Assembly (NCBI RefSeq): GCF_013204845.1
Contig: NZ_JABMKY010000038.1
Span: forward strand, 1-64,000
DNA: 64,000 nucleotides
Direction: 5' to 3'
Source of the DNA: Paenibacillus qinlingensis
GTDB lineage: Bacteria; Bacillota; Bacilli; Paenibacillales; NBRC-103111
How positions within the stretch are numbered: position 1 is the first letter of the stretch; the number at the start of each line of letters is the position of its first letter. The notes below the pieces were generated by a model that was not told the DNA's origin, did no database searches, and worked only from the letters and a program-made list of their open reading frames with translations. The translations under genes were made by a program, and so were the position numbers. Positions 8,191-16,550 of the stretch are shown here, piece after piece.

Positions 8191-8829
8191 CAATTTACTG
8201 AAAATTTGATGGAACATTTTCCATGAGAATCATAATATAACCATTCTTCGAAATTGAAAAGAGGGAGGACACTCCTATTTTTTTTCGGAGACAAAAAAAG
8301 CTTCCTTTTTTAGGGCGCTTTTGTCTATTTGCATAGGGTATTTTTTTCCCTAAAATGAGGCCGTTTTGGTTTTTGCACCCCCCCTGTTAGTAAGGTCGGG
8401 GGGAGCGGCGGTAGGAGGGAGGGTAATTGGTATCGAAGAGAAACTAAAAAGGTAGGTTCGCGAACCTCAGCTGACGCTGAGATATCCCGAAGCTTCGAGA
8501 TACGCAGATTAGGGAATTTCACGATCGTAAGCTCAACTTGACTATCGAACTCAGCACGAAGTCGTTCAACTTGTCGACGATATGCAGGAAGCAAGAGATC
8601 TTCACAGCAAGAGATCTTCACGGCTATAAAGCTTTCTGGCCAACACACCGATATTCGTAAATTGCGCTGCCATGACATGAGATCTCAGCTGTCGAAGCTG
8701 CTTGACAAACGGAACTGGATGCAGTGTAAATTCCTTGTAACTCGGAACCACGATAACAGTTTAAGGCAAAAGTTTACATAGTCCAGGATATGGCATCGTT
8801 AATGCCGATAAGTAGTCCGGATCAACTTG

Positions 8830-8847
8830 TGTATAAAATACGGATTT
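8830..8847. repeat. 18-bp direct repeat, copy 2
   Basis: Exact second copy of TGTATAAAATACGGATTT, 657 bases from the first. It lies at the far edge of the degenerate minus-strand reading frame. Confidence 0.6.
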
Positions 8848-9006
8848 TGTGAAGTAGTCATTGCTTCTTCTGTTGTTCCGGGGGTTTATTATAATTTATT
8901 GGCACAGCATCTAGGCACTGTCAAGGGCTAAATTCTGACTCATTTGCCCCCTGTTTTCTTAAAGAGGGTTTGATATCATCTATTTTGCATGCGTTCTTCG
9001 ACAGAC

Positions 9007-9205
9007 TCAGTCCTTAGGATTAAATGGTGACATCTCTGCATCTTCCCAACATAATTCAGTAGCATTATTTAATTGAACTACTTCCTTAATTTCAAATTCT
9101 ATTACTCGTTCCGCTCCAGAAAATGTTGCAGTCGCCACCTTATCCCAAATGATTTCCCCCGAACCCGTCAGGTGCAACGAATGACAGGAAGTCTGGAAGT
9201 CTTTT
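9007..9205 (-). pseudogene. Remnant of an unrecognised gene (C-terminal part)
   Basis: The minus strand is open for about 65 codons, reading HLTGSGEIIWDKVATATFSG, then a stretch rich in E, V and I, then LCWEDAEMSPFNPKD and a stop at 9007-9009. Composition is protein-like, but the frame is closed upstream by a TAA and has no start codon or ribosome binding site. It is probably the 3' end of a deleted gene. The family is not recognised. Confidence 0.35.
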
Positions 9206-9558
9206 TACTGAACGATCATTGAAAGAGAGTTACTATATCTGCGAGGGATAAAACAGAAGAATTTAGAATAAGAATTGAAGAAAATAATCAATTATGTATT
9301 AGAGGAAGGTTGACAAATTATTAGACATTGAAGAGAAATAGTAAGTGCGGGAGAAACCCAAAACCCCTCAGAGCCTAAGAAAAATGCTGCTTAATATATT
9401 TTACATTTCAATATATTCCGGTTGATTCTCCGTTCATAAACATCGACTATAATGAAGCTATCAAAGGCTCCAGGAGGTATCCATATCACATGTATTACGA
9501 AGAAGATCGCGAACCGTATGATAACGATAGGGATGAAAAGTAAACGACATCGGCAAAG
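9206..9558. other. Intergenic, with coding-like scraps
   Basis: Two short plus-strand scraps have protein-like composition but no start. One at 9240-9330 reads KTEEFRIRIEENNQLCIRG. One ending at the TAA 9541-9543 reads YPYHMYYEEDREPYDNDRDE. No intact gene is seen, so this continues the decayed stretch from 8021. Confidence 0.35.
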
Positions 9559-9602
9559 ATCAGTTCTTATCCGCATTCCACAATGCGTGTAAAGAACTGA
9601 TC
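9559..9602. terminator. Terminator-like hairpin
   Basis: An 11-bp stem (GATCAGTTCTT paired with AAGAACTGATC) around a loop of about 22 bases, just after the small acidic coding scrap ending at 9543. There is only a short T run. Confidence 0.5.
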
Positions 9603-9675
9603 TTAATCCATATAGGAATATACATGTCGCAAACACAACAGTTGTTGCAAAATTTTAATCGTGTACATTGTGCGC

Positions 9676-9706
9676 AAAAAGCCAGCAAAAGAGATTGCTG
9701 GCTTTT
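9676..9706 (-). terminator. Intrinsic terminator of the TerB-like gene
   Basis: Stem AAAAGCCAGCA paired with TGCTGGCTTTT around an 8-base loop. It ends in five T residues when read on the minus strand, 28 bases past the stop of the gene at 9734. Confidence 0.8.
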
Positions 9707-9733
9707 CTGGTGTTCTCTATTTTGGTTTTGTTC

Positions 9734-10183
9734 TTATAAACTGAATTCACTAGGATTTAAGCCAAGCGAATTACATATGTCACGCACCGCGGCTTTTTCT
9801 TTATCATCGAAATCTCCATCTGCAGCTCCGATTGCACTGCATACACCAACGATGACTCGTCCAATCTCAGGCTTACCTTTGAACTTGGCAATAGATTTTA
9901 GTGCTTCTTGTTTGCCAATCATGGCATCAAACTCAAGGTTTCCAACATAGTGATTGAATCGAGCAATAACATCGCTCATATCAAACACTTTTAGTTCTTC
10001 ACTGCGGCTCATGTATCCAGCCATTTTTTGTTTTTCATTGGAATCTATGGTTCCATCCGCTGCGGCTACAATAGCACATCCGGCAACTACGGCATCCATA
10101 AAGTCCTTGTTCTTGAATTTTTTCACCTGTTCGGTTAAGCCTTGTTTTGAATTTTGCAACCATGATTTGAATCCAATACTCAT
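9734..10183 (-). CDS. terB: TerB-family tellurite-resistance-like protein
   Basis: A 149-residue cytoplasmic protein. The start at 10183 is chosen because GGAGG lies 8-9 bases upstream. It shows the TerB fold pattern: an AxxAAADG helix turn (CAIVAAADGTID, about residues 37-48), a second acidic loop AIGAADGDFDDKEKAAV near the end, and a C-terminal LGLNPSEF. The paired acidic loops are the presumed metal sites of TerB. No terC, terD or terZ genes are nearby and it has its own terminator, so it is a stand-alone copy whose role may be general stress. Confidence 0.85.
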   Translation of the reverse strand: MSIGFKSWLQNSKQGLTEQVKKFKNKDFMDAVVAGCAIVAAADGTIDSNEKQKMAGYMSRSEELKVFDMSDVIARFNHYVGNLEFDAMIGKQEALKSIAKFKGKPEIGRVIVGVCSAIGAADGDFDDKEKAAVRDICNSLGLNPSEFSL

Positions 10184-10384
10184 ATAGGAAGCCTCCATTA
10201 TTTAATTTACACGCTTCCTTTATTGTAGATACAATTTTTAAAATTAGCAAATTATGTAGAAATCAATCGATATTTCTTAGATATATTGGACCCTTGTAAC
10301 CAATTTACTCTAGTGAATTGAAGTCCTTTTCACTTTACTCGCTTTTTGTAATAAGGTTACCGGACTTACGCCGATGAACTATGA

Positions 10385-11302
10385 TTACATAATCTCGAAC
10401 GCTTCCGGCACGGGTTTTCTATGAAACGCTTTAATATCTTGCAGTGGAGGAAGCCCAAAGAGTCGGCGGTACTCACGGCTGAATTGAGCCGGGCTCTCGT
10501 ATCCGACTTCCAGGGCGGCGGATGTCACGTTCACGGATCCGTTCAGCATGAGGCGCCTCGCTTCCTGAAGGCGGAGCTGTTTCTGATATTGCAGAGGAGC
10601 AATCGTCGTGACTGCTTTGAATTTATGGTGAAGTCCTGAGACACTCATTTTAGAGGATTTCGCTACCTCTTCGATTGAAAATGTCCTGTTGTAATTCTCC
10701 TTTATCCATTCAATGGCTCTACTCACCCCCTCGTTCTGCTGGTCCATGAAGGCCCTTTGAACAAACAAGTGTCCATAATCTCCTGTTAGTAAACGGAAAA
10801 TCATCTCGCGCTTGATTAATGAAGACAGAAAGCGAATTTCCACCTCTGACTTGCTCCGCAGCTCCAATAGCCGGATGAATAAAAGCTGCAAGTGCTCATC
10901 AGATTTACCTACGTAGGCTCCCGGACCCAGCTTTCCGTCGAGCGGCTTCACATGGATACCGGTATCCATCATGACAGAAGCAATTTCTTCCGTCGTGATA
11001 TCAATTCGCAAGCCGATATACGGTGATTGCCGCGTAGCGCCGACAACTTGACCGGAAGCCGGGATATCAATTAACGAAACCAAATAGTCACCCTCGCTAT
11101 AATACACCGTATCTTCACCGAGATGAAGCTTCTTGGACCCTTGTAGAATTAGGCAAAATGATGGTGTTAGAACACCGGGGATGATCGCCGTCGGTCGGTT
11201 ACGCCGAATCAGTGAAAAAAACGGTATAGACGTCTCCGTACGACCCTCTGTAAGCTGAAGAGAATCAACAATATGCAATAATTGTTCCAATTTTGTCTGC
11301 AT
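10385..11302 (-). CDS. AraC-family transcriptional regulator (AraC_N type)
   Basis: A 305-residue protein. The N-terminal 190 residues match the AraC_N cupin-like arm (ILQGSKKLHLGEDTVYYSEGDYLVS and the SPYIGLRIDI strand). Two HTH motifs of the AraC domain follow at about 200-295 (FSIEEVAKSSKMSVSGLHHKFK, then VTSAALEVGYESPAQFSREYRRLFG). It is divergent from the DHA2 exporter gene at 11488 with 185 bases between them, the usual layout for a local regulator. The ligand is probably an exported small molecule. Confidence 0.88.
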   Translation of the reverse strand: MQTKLEQLLHIVDSLQLTEGRTETSIPFFSLIRRNRPTAIIPGVLTPSFCLILQGSKKLHLGEDTVYYSEGDYLVSLIDIPASGQVVGATRQSPYIGLRIDITTEEIASVMMDTGIHVKPLDGKLGPGAYVGKSDEHLQLLFIRLLELRSKSEVEIRFLSSLIKREMIFRLLTGDYGHLFVQRAFMDQQNEGVSRAIEWIKENYNRTFSIEEVAKSSKMSVSGLHHKFKAVTTIAPLQYQKQLRLQEARRLMLNGSVNVTSAALEVGYESPAQFSREYRRLFGLPPLQDIKAFHRKPVPEAFEIM

Positions 11303-11487
11303 AGGAACATCCCTCCATTCCTTTTCCCACTCCTATTATACCCCCTTCCTCCAAGGACGCCAACTTGTTTATCGAAATTAAAAATATTATTTTTGCAGGA
11401 TTGTGCAATTTATTAGCAGAAACGAGCTACTTCCCAATCTGGAATCGCGTCATAATAACGCTATAACATGAAAGGGAGGTCTTCCTC

Positions 11488-12903
11488 TTGAATGAACATT
11501 CGAAACGAATTATTTTGGCGATGATCGTCGCCTGTCAGCTAATGATGGTACTCGACGCTTCCGTTTTAGTTACTGCGTTACCTGAAATCGGCCGCACACT
11601 CCATCTATCGACAGCGGCTTTGACTTGGGTGCAGAATGCTTATATTTTAGCGTTCGGAGGCTTCCTCCTGATAGGAGCCCGGGCGGGAGACATACTAGGA
11701 AGAAGAAAAACATTTAGCGCTGGTATCGCTTTGTTCTCCCTGGCCTCAGTGCTGGCCGGATTGGCGCCGACTGCGTCACTGCTGCTAGTGGCTCGCGCTA
11801 TGCAAGGATTGGCTGCAGCGCTTGCAACGCCGTCTGCTCTCGCCTTATTGTCTGTTAGCTTCTCGGCAGCTCGGGAACGCTCGAAAGCGATCGCTGTTTA
11901 CAGCGCTGTATCCGGAGCCGGCGGCAGCGTAGGTCTAATCGTCGGCGGACTACTGACAGATCTGATCTCCTGGCGCGCCGGGATGTTTCTCAATGTGCCT
12001 ATCGGCATCGTTCTACTACTTATGGTACCTCGTTATATGCAGGAGACAGAGTCTAAAACAGGCCGATTGGATATTATGGGAGCTATGACGTCGGTGATCG
12101 GTATGACGGCGCTAGCATTCGGCTTTGTTCAAGCCGCGTCTGGCGGATGGGAAACGCCACAGGTATGGGTCTCGCTTGCTCTCGGAGGTATCTCCTTAGC
12201 GGCCTTTGTGCGGATCGAAGCACTGGCCAAAGAGCCGATTACACCACTGCGCCTATTCGCAAGCCGCACGCGATCCGGGGCCTATTTAGGTAGGTTGTTT
12301 CTCTTGTGTGGAAATTATCCGATCTTTTTCTTCGTTCCGCAATTTCTGCAAAACGTCCTTCATTTCAATTCTTTGGAAGCTGGACTCGCGATTATGCCGT
12401 TCACGGTCGTTCAATTTGGGATGATGTATGCCATGCCTTCGCTTGTTGCCCGATTTGGAAACACGAAAGTATTGATCGCCGGATTGATAATCGCGATCAC
12501 TGGAACAAGCTGGCTGAGCTTCCTTTCAGCTGATTCTAGCTATCTTTCACATGTGTTTTTCCCTTTAATCGTTATGGGGGGCGGTGCCGGGATGATCTTC
12601 CAACCCTTTACGACACTTGGATTGTCCGGTGTGGACGCCAAGGATGCAGGAGCGGCGTCAGGGCTCGTCAACGTTGCTCATCAGACCGGTGCGTCCCTTG
12701 GACTCGCGGTTCTGATCGCCGTCTTCGAGGCCGTAAACCGACAGGCAGTTCCTTCTGTTACGTCTTTTACCCATGCGATCTCCGTCTCGCTTGTAGGTTC
12801 AGCCGTTTTCCTGACGGCTTCTCTATTAGCGGTCTTGATCTTGCTCTTGCCGGCAGATAGAGCACAGCGTGCCGTCGCGGCCAGCATGCAGAACGCGTCC
12901 TAA
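11488..12903 (+). CDS. MFS transporter, DHA2 family (14 TM drug exporter)
   Basis: A 471-residue integral membrane protein. The start is TTG 11488, 8 bases after AGGGAGG; the nearby ATG is in another frame. It has the DHA2 opening VLDASVLVTALPEIG, motif A GDILGRRKTF (about 70-80), motif C in helix 5 (SGAGGSVGLIVGG) and 14 predicted helices. It likely acts as a proton-driven efflux pump. Local GC is higher than in the neighbours, as in the AraC gene beside it, so the pair may have been acquired together. Confidence 0.9.
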   Translation: MNEHSKRIILAMIVACQLMMVLDASVLVTALPEIGRTLHLSTAALTWVQNAYILAFGGFLLIGARAGDILGRRKTFSAGIALFSLASVLAGLAPTASLLLVARAMQGLAAALATPSALALLSVSFSAARERSKAIAVYSAVSGAGGSVGLIVGGLLTDLISWRAGMFLNVPIGIVLLLMVPRYMQETESKTGRLDIMGAMTSVIGMTALAFGFVQAASGGWETPQVWVSLALGGISLAAFVRIEALAKEPITPLRLFASRTRSGAYLGRLFLLCGNYPIFFFVPQFLQNVLHFNSLEAGLAIMPFTVVQFGMMYAMPSLVARFGNTKVLIAGLIIAITGTSWLSFLSADSSYLSHVFFPLIVMGGGAGMIFQPFTTLGLSGVDAKDAGAASGLVNVAHQTGASLGLAVLIAVFEAVNRQAVPSVTSFTHAISVSLVGSAVFLTASLLAVLILLLPADRAQRAVAASMQNAS

Positions 12904-12918
12904 AGCTTAACCACAACG

Positions 12919-12959
12919 CATCAGGGAGCAAATGCCATGTGGCAATCTGCTCCCTGATG
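12919..12959. terminator. Bidirectional terminator-like stem
   Basis: A perfect 12-bp stem (CATCAGGGAGCA and its complement) enclosing a smaller TTGCCA-type hairpin. It lies between the convergent exporter gene and the lipoprotein gene at 12966. Confidence 0.7.
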
Positions 12960-12965
12960 TATTCA

Positions 12966-13634
12966 TTATCGTTCAGACTTACCAGCATATCCTAATACCT
13001 TTCCCTTACTAGCAGTGATTGGCAAAGGTCCATAGATCTGACTGTCAACGCTTCGCCACCACGTATCCCCCATAACAAAGAGATGGCCTTCGGGCACTTT
13101 AACCTTTCCCATGTCCATATTAAAGTATTCTTTCATGGTATTCTGGCATGATTCATTACATTGAGCTGAACCAGGTTTATTCAAAGTTTTAAAATATTCA
13201 TCTTCTTCGAGTCCCCAACTAAGAGCCTCACCATAGAAGGTGTCTAATCTTTTATCATTTATATACACTTTGCCTTTTTTAATTTCAATTTCTTCGCCTG
13301 AAAGTGCTATTACCCTTGCAATATTATACTCAGATGGATTTAGATGTGGGTACTTGCTCTGATCGATTTTTGGGGTTTGATAGTAAATCACATCGCCCCG
13401 ACTATAATCGTTATGATCGAAGTAGTTCGGATCAACAGCGATCTTCCCTTTGTCTTTCGAGATGTATTCTAAGTTCCTCCGCGCCATTCCATCATTATTA
13501 TGTTCAATCGCGATATAGTCTTGAGACATGACAACTGTCTGTGGTGTCTCTTGCGTATTTACATCTGTAATCGTTTGCTTTTCGCAACCTACAACGACCA
13601 GAACAAAGAATACAATTGCAATGGACTTCTTCAT
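12966..13634 (-). CDS. Signal peptidase I-like lipoprotein, catalytic residues missing
   Basis: A 222-residue protein with lipobox VVVGC (Cys17), so it should be lipid-anchored outside the membrane. It keeps S26 signal peptidase blocks: RGDVIYYQTP (79-88), NIARVIALSGEE (104-115) with GKVYINDK after it, and MGDTWWRSVDSQIYGPL near the end (box E). The Lys of box D (KRVIALPGD in active enzymes) is Ala106 here, and the Ser before Met in box B is Gly49. I infer it is not a protease. A run of 12 C residues (13640-13651; G on the coding strand) fills the ribosome-binding position. Confidence 0.75.
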   Translation of the reverse strand: MKKSIAIVFFVLVVVGCEKQTITDVNTQETPQTVVMSQDYIAIEHNNDGMARRNLEYISKDKGKIAVDPNYFDHNDYSRGDVIYYQTPKIDQSKYPHLNPSEYNIARVIALSGEEIEIKKGKVYINDKRLDTFYGEALSWGLEEDEYFKTLNKPGSAQCNESCQNTMKEYFNMDMGKVKVPEGHLFVMGDTWWRSVDSQIYGPLPITASKGKVLGYAGKSER

Positions 13635-13639
13635 TTAAT

Positions 13640-13651
13640 CCCCCCCCCCCC
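13640..13651 (-). promoter_or_regulatory. Poly-G tract at the ribosome binding site
   Basis: Twelve consecutive G residues on the coding strand end 5 bases before the ATG at 13634, exactly where a Shine-Dalgarno sequence would sit. Tracts of this length can slip during replication, which would change spacing and translation. Confidence 0.5.
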
Positions 13652-13695
13652 ATTTCATCATACAGACCTCACGACGGCCTGCTTATTAATCAATC

Positions 13696-13908
13696 CTATT
13701 TCCGATGAGAAAGATAACTTAGTAATTTTACCGTTAAAATAAGAGAACTAATTGCAAGGCAAAATAAAGCAAGCAGTTCTAATAAACTTTGGATTGGCAT
13801 TCGAGCATTTAGATTATCTAATACAACAAATCGTGTAATCTTTAAGGAAATGTAATAGATGGATACAAATACTAAGACAGCGGTGATAATTTTAACGAAT
13901 CTATACAT
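13696..13908 (-). CDS. Small membrane protein, two TM helices
   Basis: A 70-residue protein with helices at about 5-25 and 42-63 and a basic C-terminus (SYLSHRK). GGGG lies 8-9 bases before the ATG. It is upstream of the signal peptidase-like lipoprotein gene on the same strand (about 60 bases between them), so the two are probably co-transcribed. No family recognised. Confidence 0.65.
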   Translation of the reverse strand: MYRFVKIITAVLVFVSIYYISLKITRFVVLDNLNARMPIQSLLELLALFCLAISSLILTVKLLSYLSHRK

Positions 13909-14036
13909 AACGTGGCCCCTACCGTTTTAATCAGATAATTCCAATATCTGTATAAATATTAGACGATCATATTTCGTAATAGTTGCATAATCCTTCCAGT
14001 TCGTAGCCAGGACGATCGTACGGATCAAATTGATAA

Positions 14037-14069
14037 TAAAAACACGATACCAAGGGGTACCGTGTTTTA
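14037..14069 (-). terminator. Intrinsic terminator of the membrane-protein gene at 14075
   Basis: Stem AAACACGGTACC with one mismatch and a short loop, with a T-rich end on the minus strand, overlapping the region just past the stop codon. Confidence 0.7.
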
Positions 14070-14074
14070 TGACT

Positions 14075-15004
14075 TTAGCTGCGCTCGGATAGGCGTTGTA
14101 TTGCTTGTTTATTTCTTAATTGACGGTAGCCTGCCGACACACACATCAATACGCCTGTGGTGACAAAAACACCTACTGGGAAACCCCAACTCCCCCATGC
14201 TGGAACGATCAGAGGCATTAACGAGACACCGAAAGCAACAGGTACAGGTGTTTTAAACAACATGCAGAGAATGAGTGTTATCAGTATATTGATTACGCCA
14301 ACCCAAACGATTGAACCGGGCAATAAATGATAAACGCTAACCGCAAAAAGAGCAGTCAGTGTCAGCACCGCTAACCGAGATGGAACCAATTTCCAATTAA
14401 ATTTCTCTGTATGAAAAATCTCGAATATGAGGGCAAACACAGGTGGAACCACGATAACCTCTACATTTGTTGCGAAGGCTAGTCCGATCCAAGCACATAA
14501 AATGATGCTAATGATAACCGTATCCGTTATTTTCCGAAAATGCTGCGGAGGACCAGCTGTCGTTAACTGTTCTGGTTTCCTTACTTTAAAAGCGGCTATC
14601 ATAATCACAAAAGTAAACACAGCCGTTGTAATCGCAAAAACATAATCATGCAAACCTAAAAAGATCGGCAGCAAGGCAGCTGGAATTGTTGGTCCAAAAT
14701 TAACGCGAAATAGGTGCATGAGAATGACGATAATGACAAAACCTAGCCAAAGTTTGGACAGAGGCGTTAAAGACAGCCCATTTAAGGAAGTTCCCAAGAA
14801 TGCAGCTATAGTTGGGGAAAGCCACAGATGAAGGGGTTTCTTTATCCAATGTGGAACAGGAAACACCATCACCCCCATGGCCATACCAGCAATTTCTGGG
14901 AAGAGAATTTCCTTTTCTTGTAGACTTACTGAACCGACTAGCATGAGAATAACTAACATGTATCCTGATAAAAAACCTCTCGATTTTAACGTATTCCAAA
15001 TCAT
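14075..15004 (-). CDS. Integral membrane protein, HPP-like
   Basis: About 309 residues with roughly ten hydrophobic helices. The start at 15004 (MIWNTLKS) is chosen because AAGGAGG lies 9 bases upstream; an earlier in-frame ATG at 15034 overlaps the previous stop. Repeated segments such as LSPTIAAFLGTSLNG, FGPTIPAALLPIFLG and TPVPVAFGVSLMP suggest a two-fold repeat like that in HPP-family membrane proteins (nitrite or other small-molecule transport), but this is a weak match. It is directly downstream of the DUF7002-like gene, so the two are likely co-transcribed. Confidence 0.6.
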   Translation of the reverse strand: MIWNTLKSRGFLSGYMLVILMLVGSVSLQEKEILFPEIAGMAMGVMVFPVPHWIKKPLHLWLSPTIAAFLGTSLNGLSLTPLSKLWLGFVIIVILMHLFRVNFGPTIPAALLPIFLGLHDYVFAITTAVFTFVIMIAAFKVRKPEQLTTAGPPQHFRKITDTVIISIILCAWIGLAFATNVEVIVVPPVFALIFEIFHTEKFNWKLVPSRLAVLTLTALFAVSVYHLLPGSIVWVGVINILITLILCMLFKTPVPVAFGVSLMPLIVPAWGSWGFPVGVFVTTGVLMCVSAGYRQLRNKQAIQRLSERS

Positions 15005-15034
15005 TTCTTTCGCCCTCCTTTTCGTACCTTCCAT

Positions 15035-15712
15035 TTAAAATCCCTGTAAAGATTGTGCATGCTCCTTCCAATTGTCATTCATCTCACTACGATGATCGCA
15101 ATACACGGTTTGTAAATAGCGACTCAGATTCGTTACTTTTCCTTCTACAAGAACTTCACGTATCTCCGATGGTTTTGAAGGCACATCATTTCGCTGCACA
15201 ACCTCAAATTGGTCTATTGGTAAAAACATTTGCAAGCTTTTTTTATATGAAGTCCGAGTTGGATAGCGTGGTGAACTTCCAGAATCATACTTTGTTAACT
15301 TTATCCTGTCATAAAAGTCAGTCATCAAAGAATACGCATCGAACTGAAGAATAGCGAAAGCCTCATTGGGTTCTCTTTTTGAGTAAATCGCTAGCATCTT
15401 CTTACAATCTCGTTGGGTCGGCCAGAAAAATACGTGCTTATCCACATACTGGTGAAATGCTAGATGAGTGGTATTTGCATCCATTACTTGATCGGCAATC
15501 TTTAAATGCGCATTTGCTACAAACAGATGTCCATGAAATTGAATTTCTCTCCTCGCTTCTCTCCTTGCATCAGATAACTGAGGATTTACCTGATTACAAG
15601 AATACAAAGCATCCAGATGTAAAATAGATGGTAAATTTCGTGCCCTTGTAAAGTGAAATAATGACTTCCTCATTGAACTATTCGTTATTTTTTTTACAAT
15701 GAAATCGTTCAT
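15035..15712 (-). CDS. DUF7002-like protein (ADP-ribosyltransferase-fold candidate)
   Basis: A 225-residue soluble protein. It begins with SLFHFTRARNLPSILHLDALYS (residues 17-38), the H-x-T and NLxSIL pattern seen in DarT, PARP-like and DUF7002 proteins. It has KHVFFWPTQRDCKKML (93-108), close to the VFFW block of DUF7002, and an FLPIDQFEV segment near 160. By analogy with the ART fold, the first His and a later acidic residue would bind NAD, but activity is inference. There is no macrodomain antitoxin nearby; the only partner is a membrane protein 30 bases downstream. Confidence 0.6.
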   Translation of the reverse strand: MNDFIVKKITNSSMRKSLFHFTRARNLPSILHLDALYSCNQVNPQLSDARREARREIQFHGHLFVANAHLKIADQVMDANTTHLAFHQYVDKHVFFWPTQRDCKKMLAIYSKREPNEAFAILQFDAYSLMTDFYDRIKLTKYDSGSSPRYPTRTSYKKSLQMFLPIDQFEVVQRNDVPSKPSEIREVLVEGKVTNLSRYLQTVYCDHRSEMNDNWKEHAQSLQGF

Positions 15713-15843
15713 AGCTGGATACCTCTTCGCCTTCGTTTTGTGCGCAATTTAATTATAGTAAATCAATATGTATACGATCAATATCGGGTTTTCTATTATC
15801 ATAATGCTTCTTTTCTATGACAAGAGCCGTTCTTATAATAAAG

Positions 15844-15885
15844 AACAGTCCAAAGATTAATTGAACATCATTGGACTGTTTTTTG
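15844..15885. terminator. Intrinsic terminator between convergent-side genes
   Basis: Stem AACAGTCCAA paired with TTGGACTGTT around a 17-base loop. Six T residues follow on the plus strand. It lies 30 bases past the end of the oxidoreductase gene on the minus strand, which it may also serve. Confidence 0.6.
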
Positions 15886-15914
15886 ATTTTCCAGTGTTTA
15901 TATGACTACATTAT

Positions 15915-16457
15915 TCATGAATGAACAACGGCTGATTTGACAGTTTTAATATGATGAAGGTAGTCCTTGCTACTCTTAGCTATACGCTCATCTGTCACGT
16001 TCGTCGAATCGTTTAATGAGAAATGCGGCAAATAAGTAGCACTTATGAAGTTAGCAAGTGCTTCAATAGGTCTCAGCAATTCTTGCAGTGTAAACTGATT
16101 AGAGCCGCTTGATTGATACGACGCTTCCGTACCGTAGGTTGAAATGGCAACCCCTATTTCTTTGCCTTTTGTTTTCGAACCATCTGGTCCATAAGCCCAT
16201 CCATATTGTAAGACTTGATCAAACCATTTTTTGAGTAGCGGTGGCGTGCTGTACCAGTAAAACGGGTATTGGAAAATGATTCGATCATGCGACTCCAGCA
16301 ACTGCTGCTCCTTAGCCACATCGATCTTTTCATCAGGATACGTTTGATATAACTGGTGTATGGTGAACTCATTATGCTTTTGTAATTCCTCTACCCATGC
16401 TTTATTCCATGTGGATCCTTCAATGTTCGGGTGAGTAACGATGACTAAAGTTTTCAT
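15915..16457 (-). CDS. NAD(P)H-dependent quinone oxidoreductase, flavodoxin-like (MdaB/YwrO/KefF type)
   Basis: A 180-residue flavodoxin-fold protein. TLVIVTHPNIEGSTWNK at the N-terminus is the FMN phosphate loop. IIFQYPFYWYSTPPLLKKWFDQVL (60-83) is the hallmark of the MdaB/YwrO quinone reductase family. STYGTEASYQSSGSN supplies further FMN contacts. GGAG precedes the ATG. It reduces quinones or electrophiles by two electrons, probably in a stress response. It runs alone between two terminator-like regions. Confidence 0.88.
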   Translation of the reverse strand: MKTLVIVTHPNIEGSTWNKAWVEELQKHNEFTIHQLYQTYPDEKIDVAKEQQLLESHDRIIFQYPFYWYSTPPLLKKWFDQVLQYGWAYGPDGSKTKGKEIGVAISTYGTEASYQSSGSNQFTLQELLRPIEALANFISATYLPHFSLNDSTNVTDERIAKSSKDYLHHIKTVKSAVVHS

Positions 16458-16550
16458 TGTGATTGCTCCATTTCGTATTTAATATTTGTGTTTATTAAAG
16501 TAAGGGCACCAGAATTACACTAGTAGTATCTGAAGAATAGCTCTCTATTA

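Larger units (their letters stand above)
8021..9006. other. Decayed region without an intact gene
   Basis: On the minus strand between about 8850 and 8430 there are coding-like stretches broken by stops: VDPDYLSALTMPYPGLCKLLP, a stop, then VIVVPSYKEFTLHPVPF and FVKQLRQLRSHVMAAQF, continuing to SREDLL. A 16-base tandem duplication (AGCAAGAGATCTTCAC, 8590-8621) shifts the frame there, after which AYRRQVERLRAEFDSQVELT follows. I read this as a dead gene of unknown family. The 8280-8420 part is low-complexity, with runs of T, C and G. The C7-8 and G-rich runs near 8380-8420 are not explained. Confidence 0.4.

Noticed and set aside
8325-8678. Minus-strand open frame of 117 codons
   Set aside because: It switches reading frame across the 16-base tandem duplication and ends in low-complexity sequence. 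Part of it is coding-like but it is not one intact gene.
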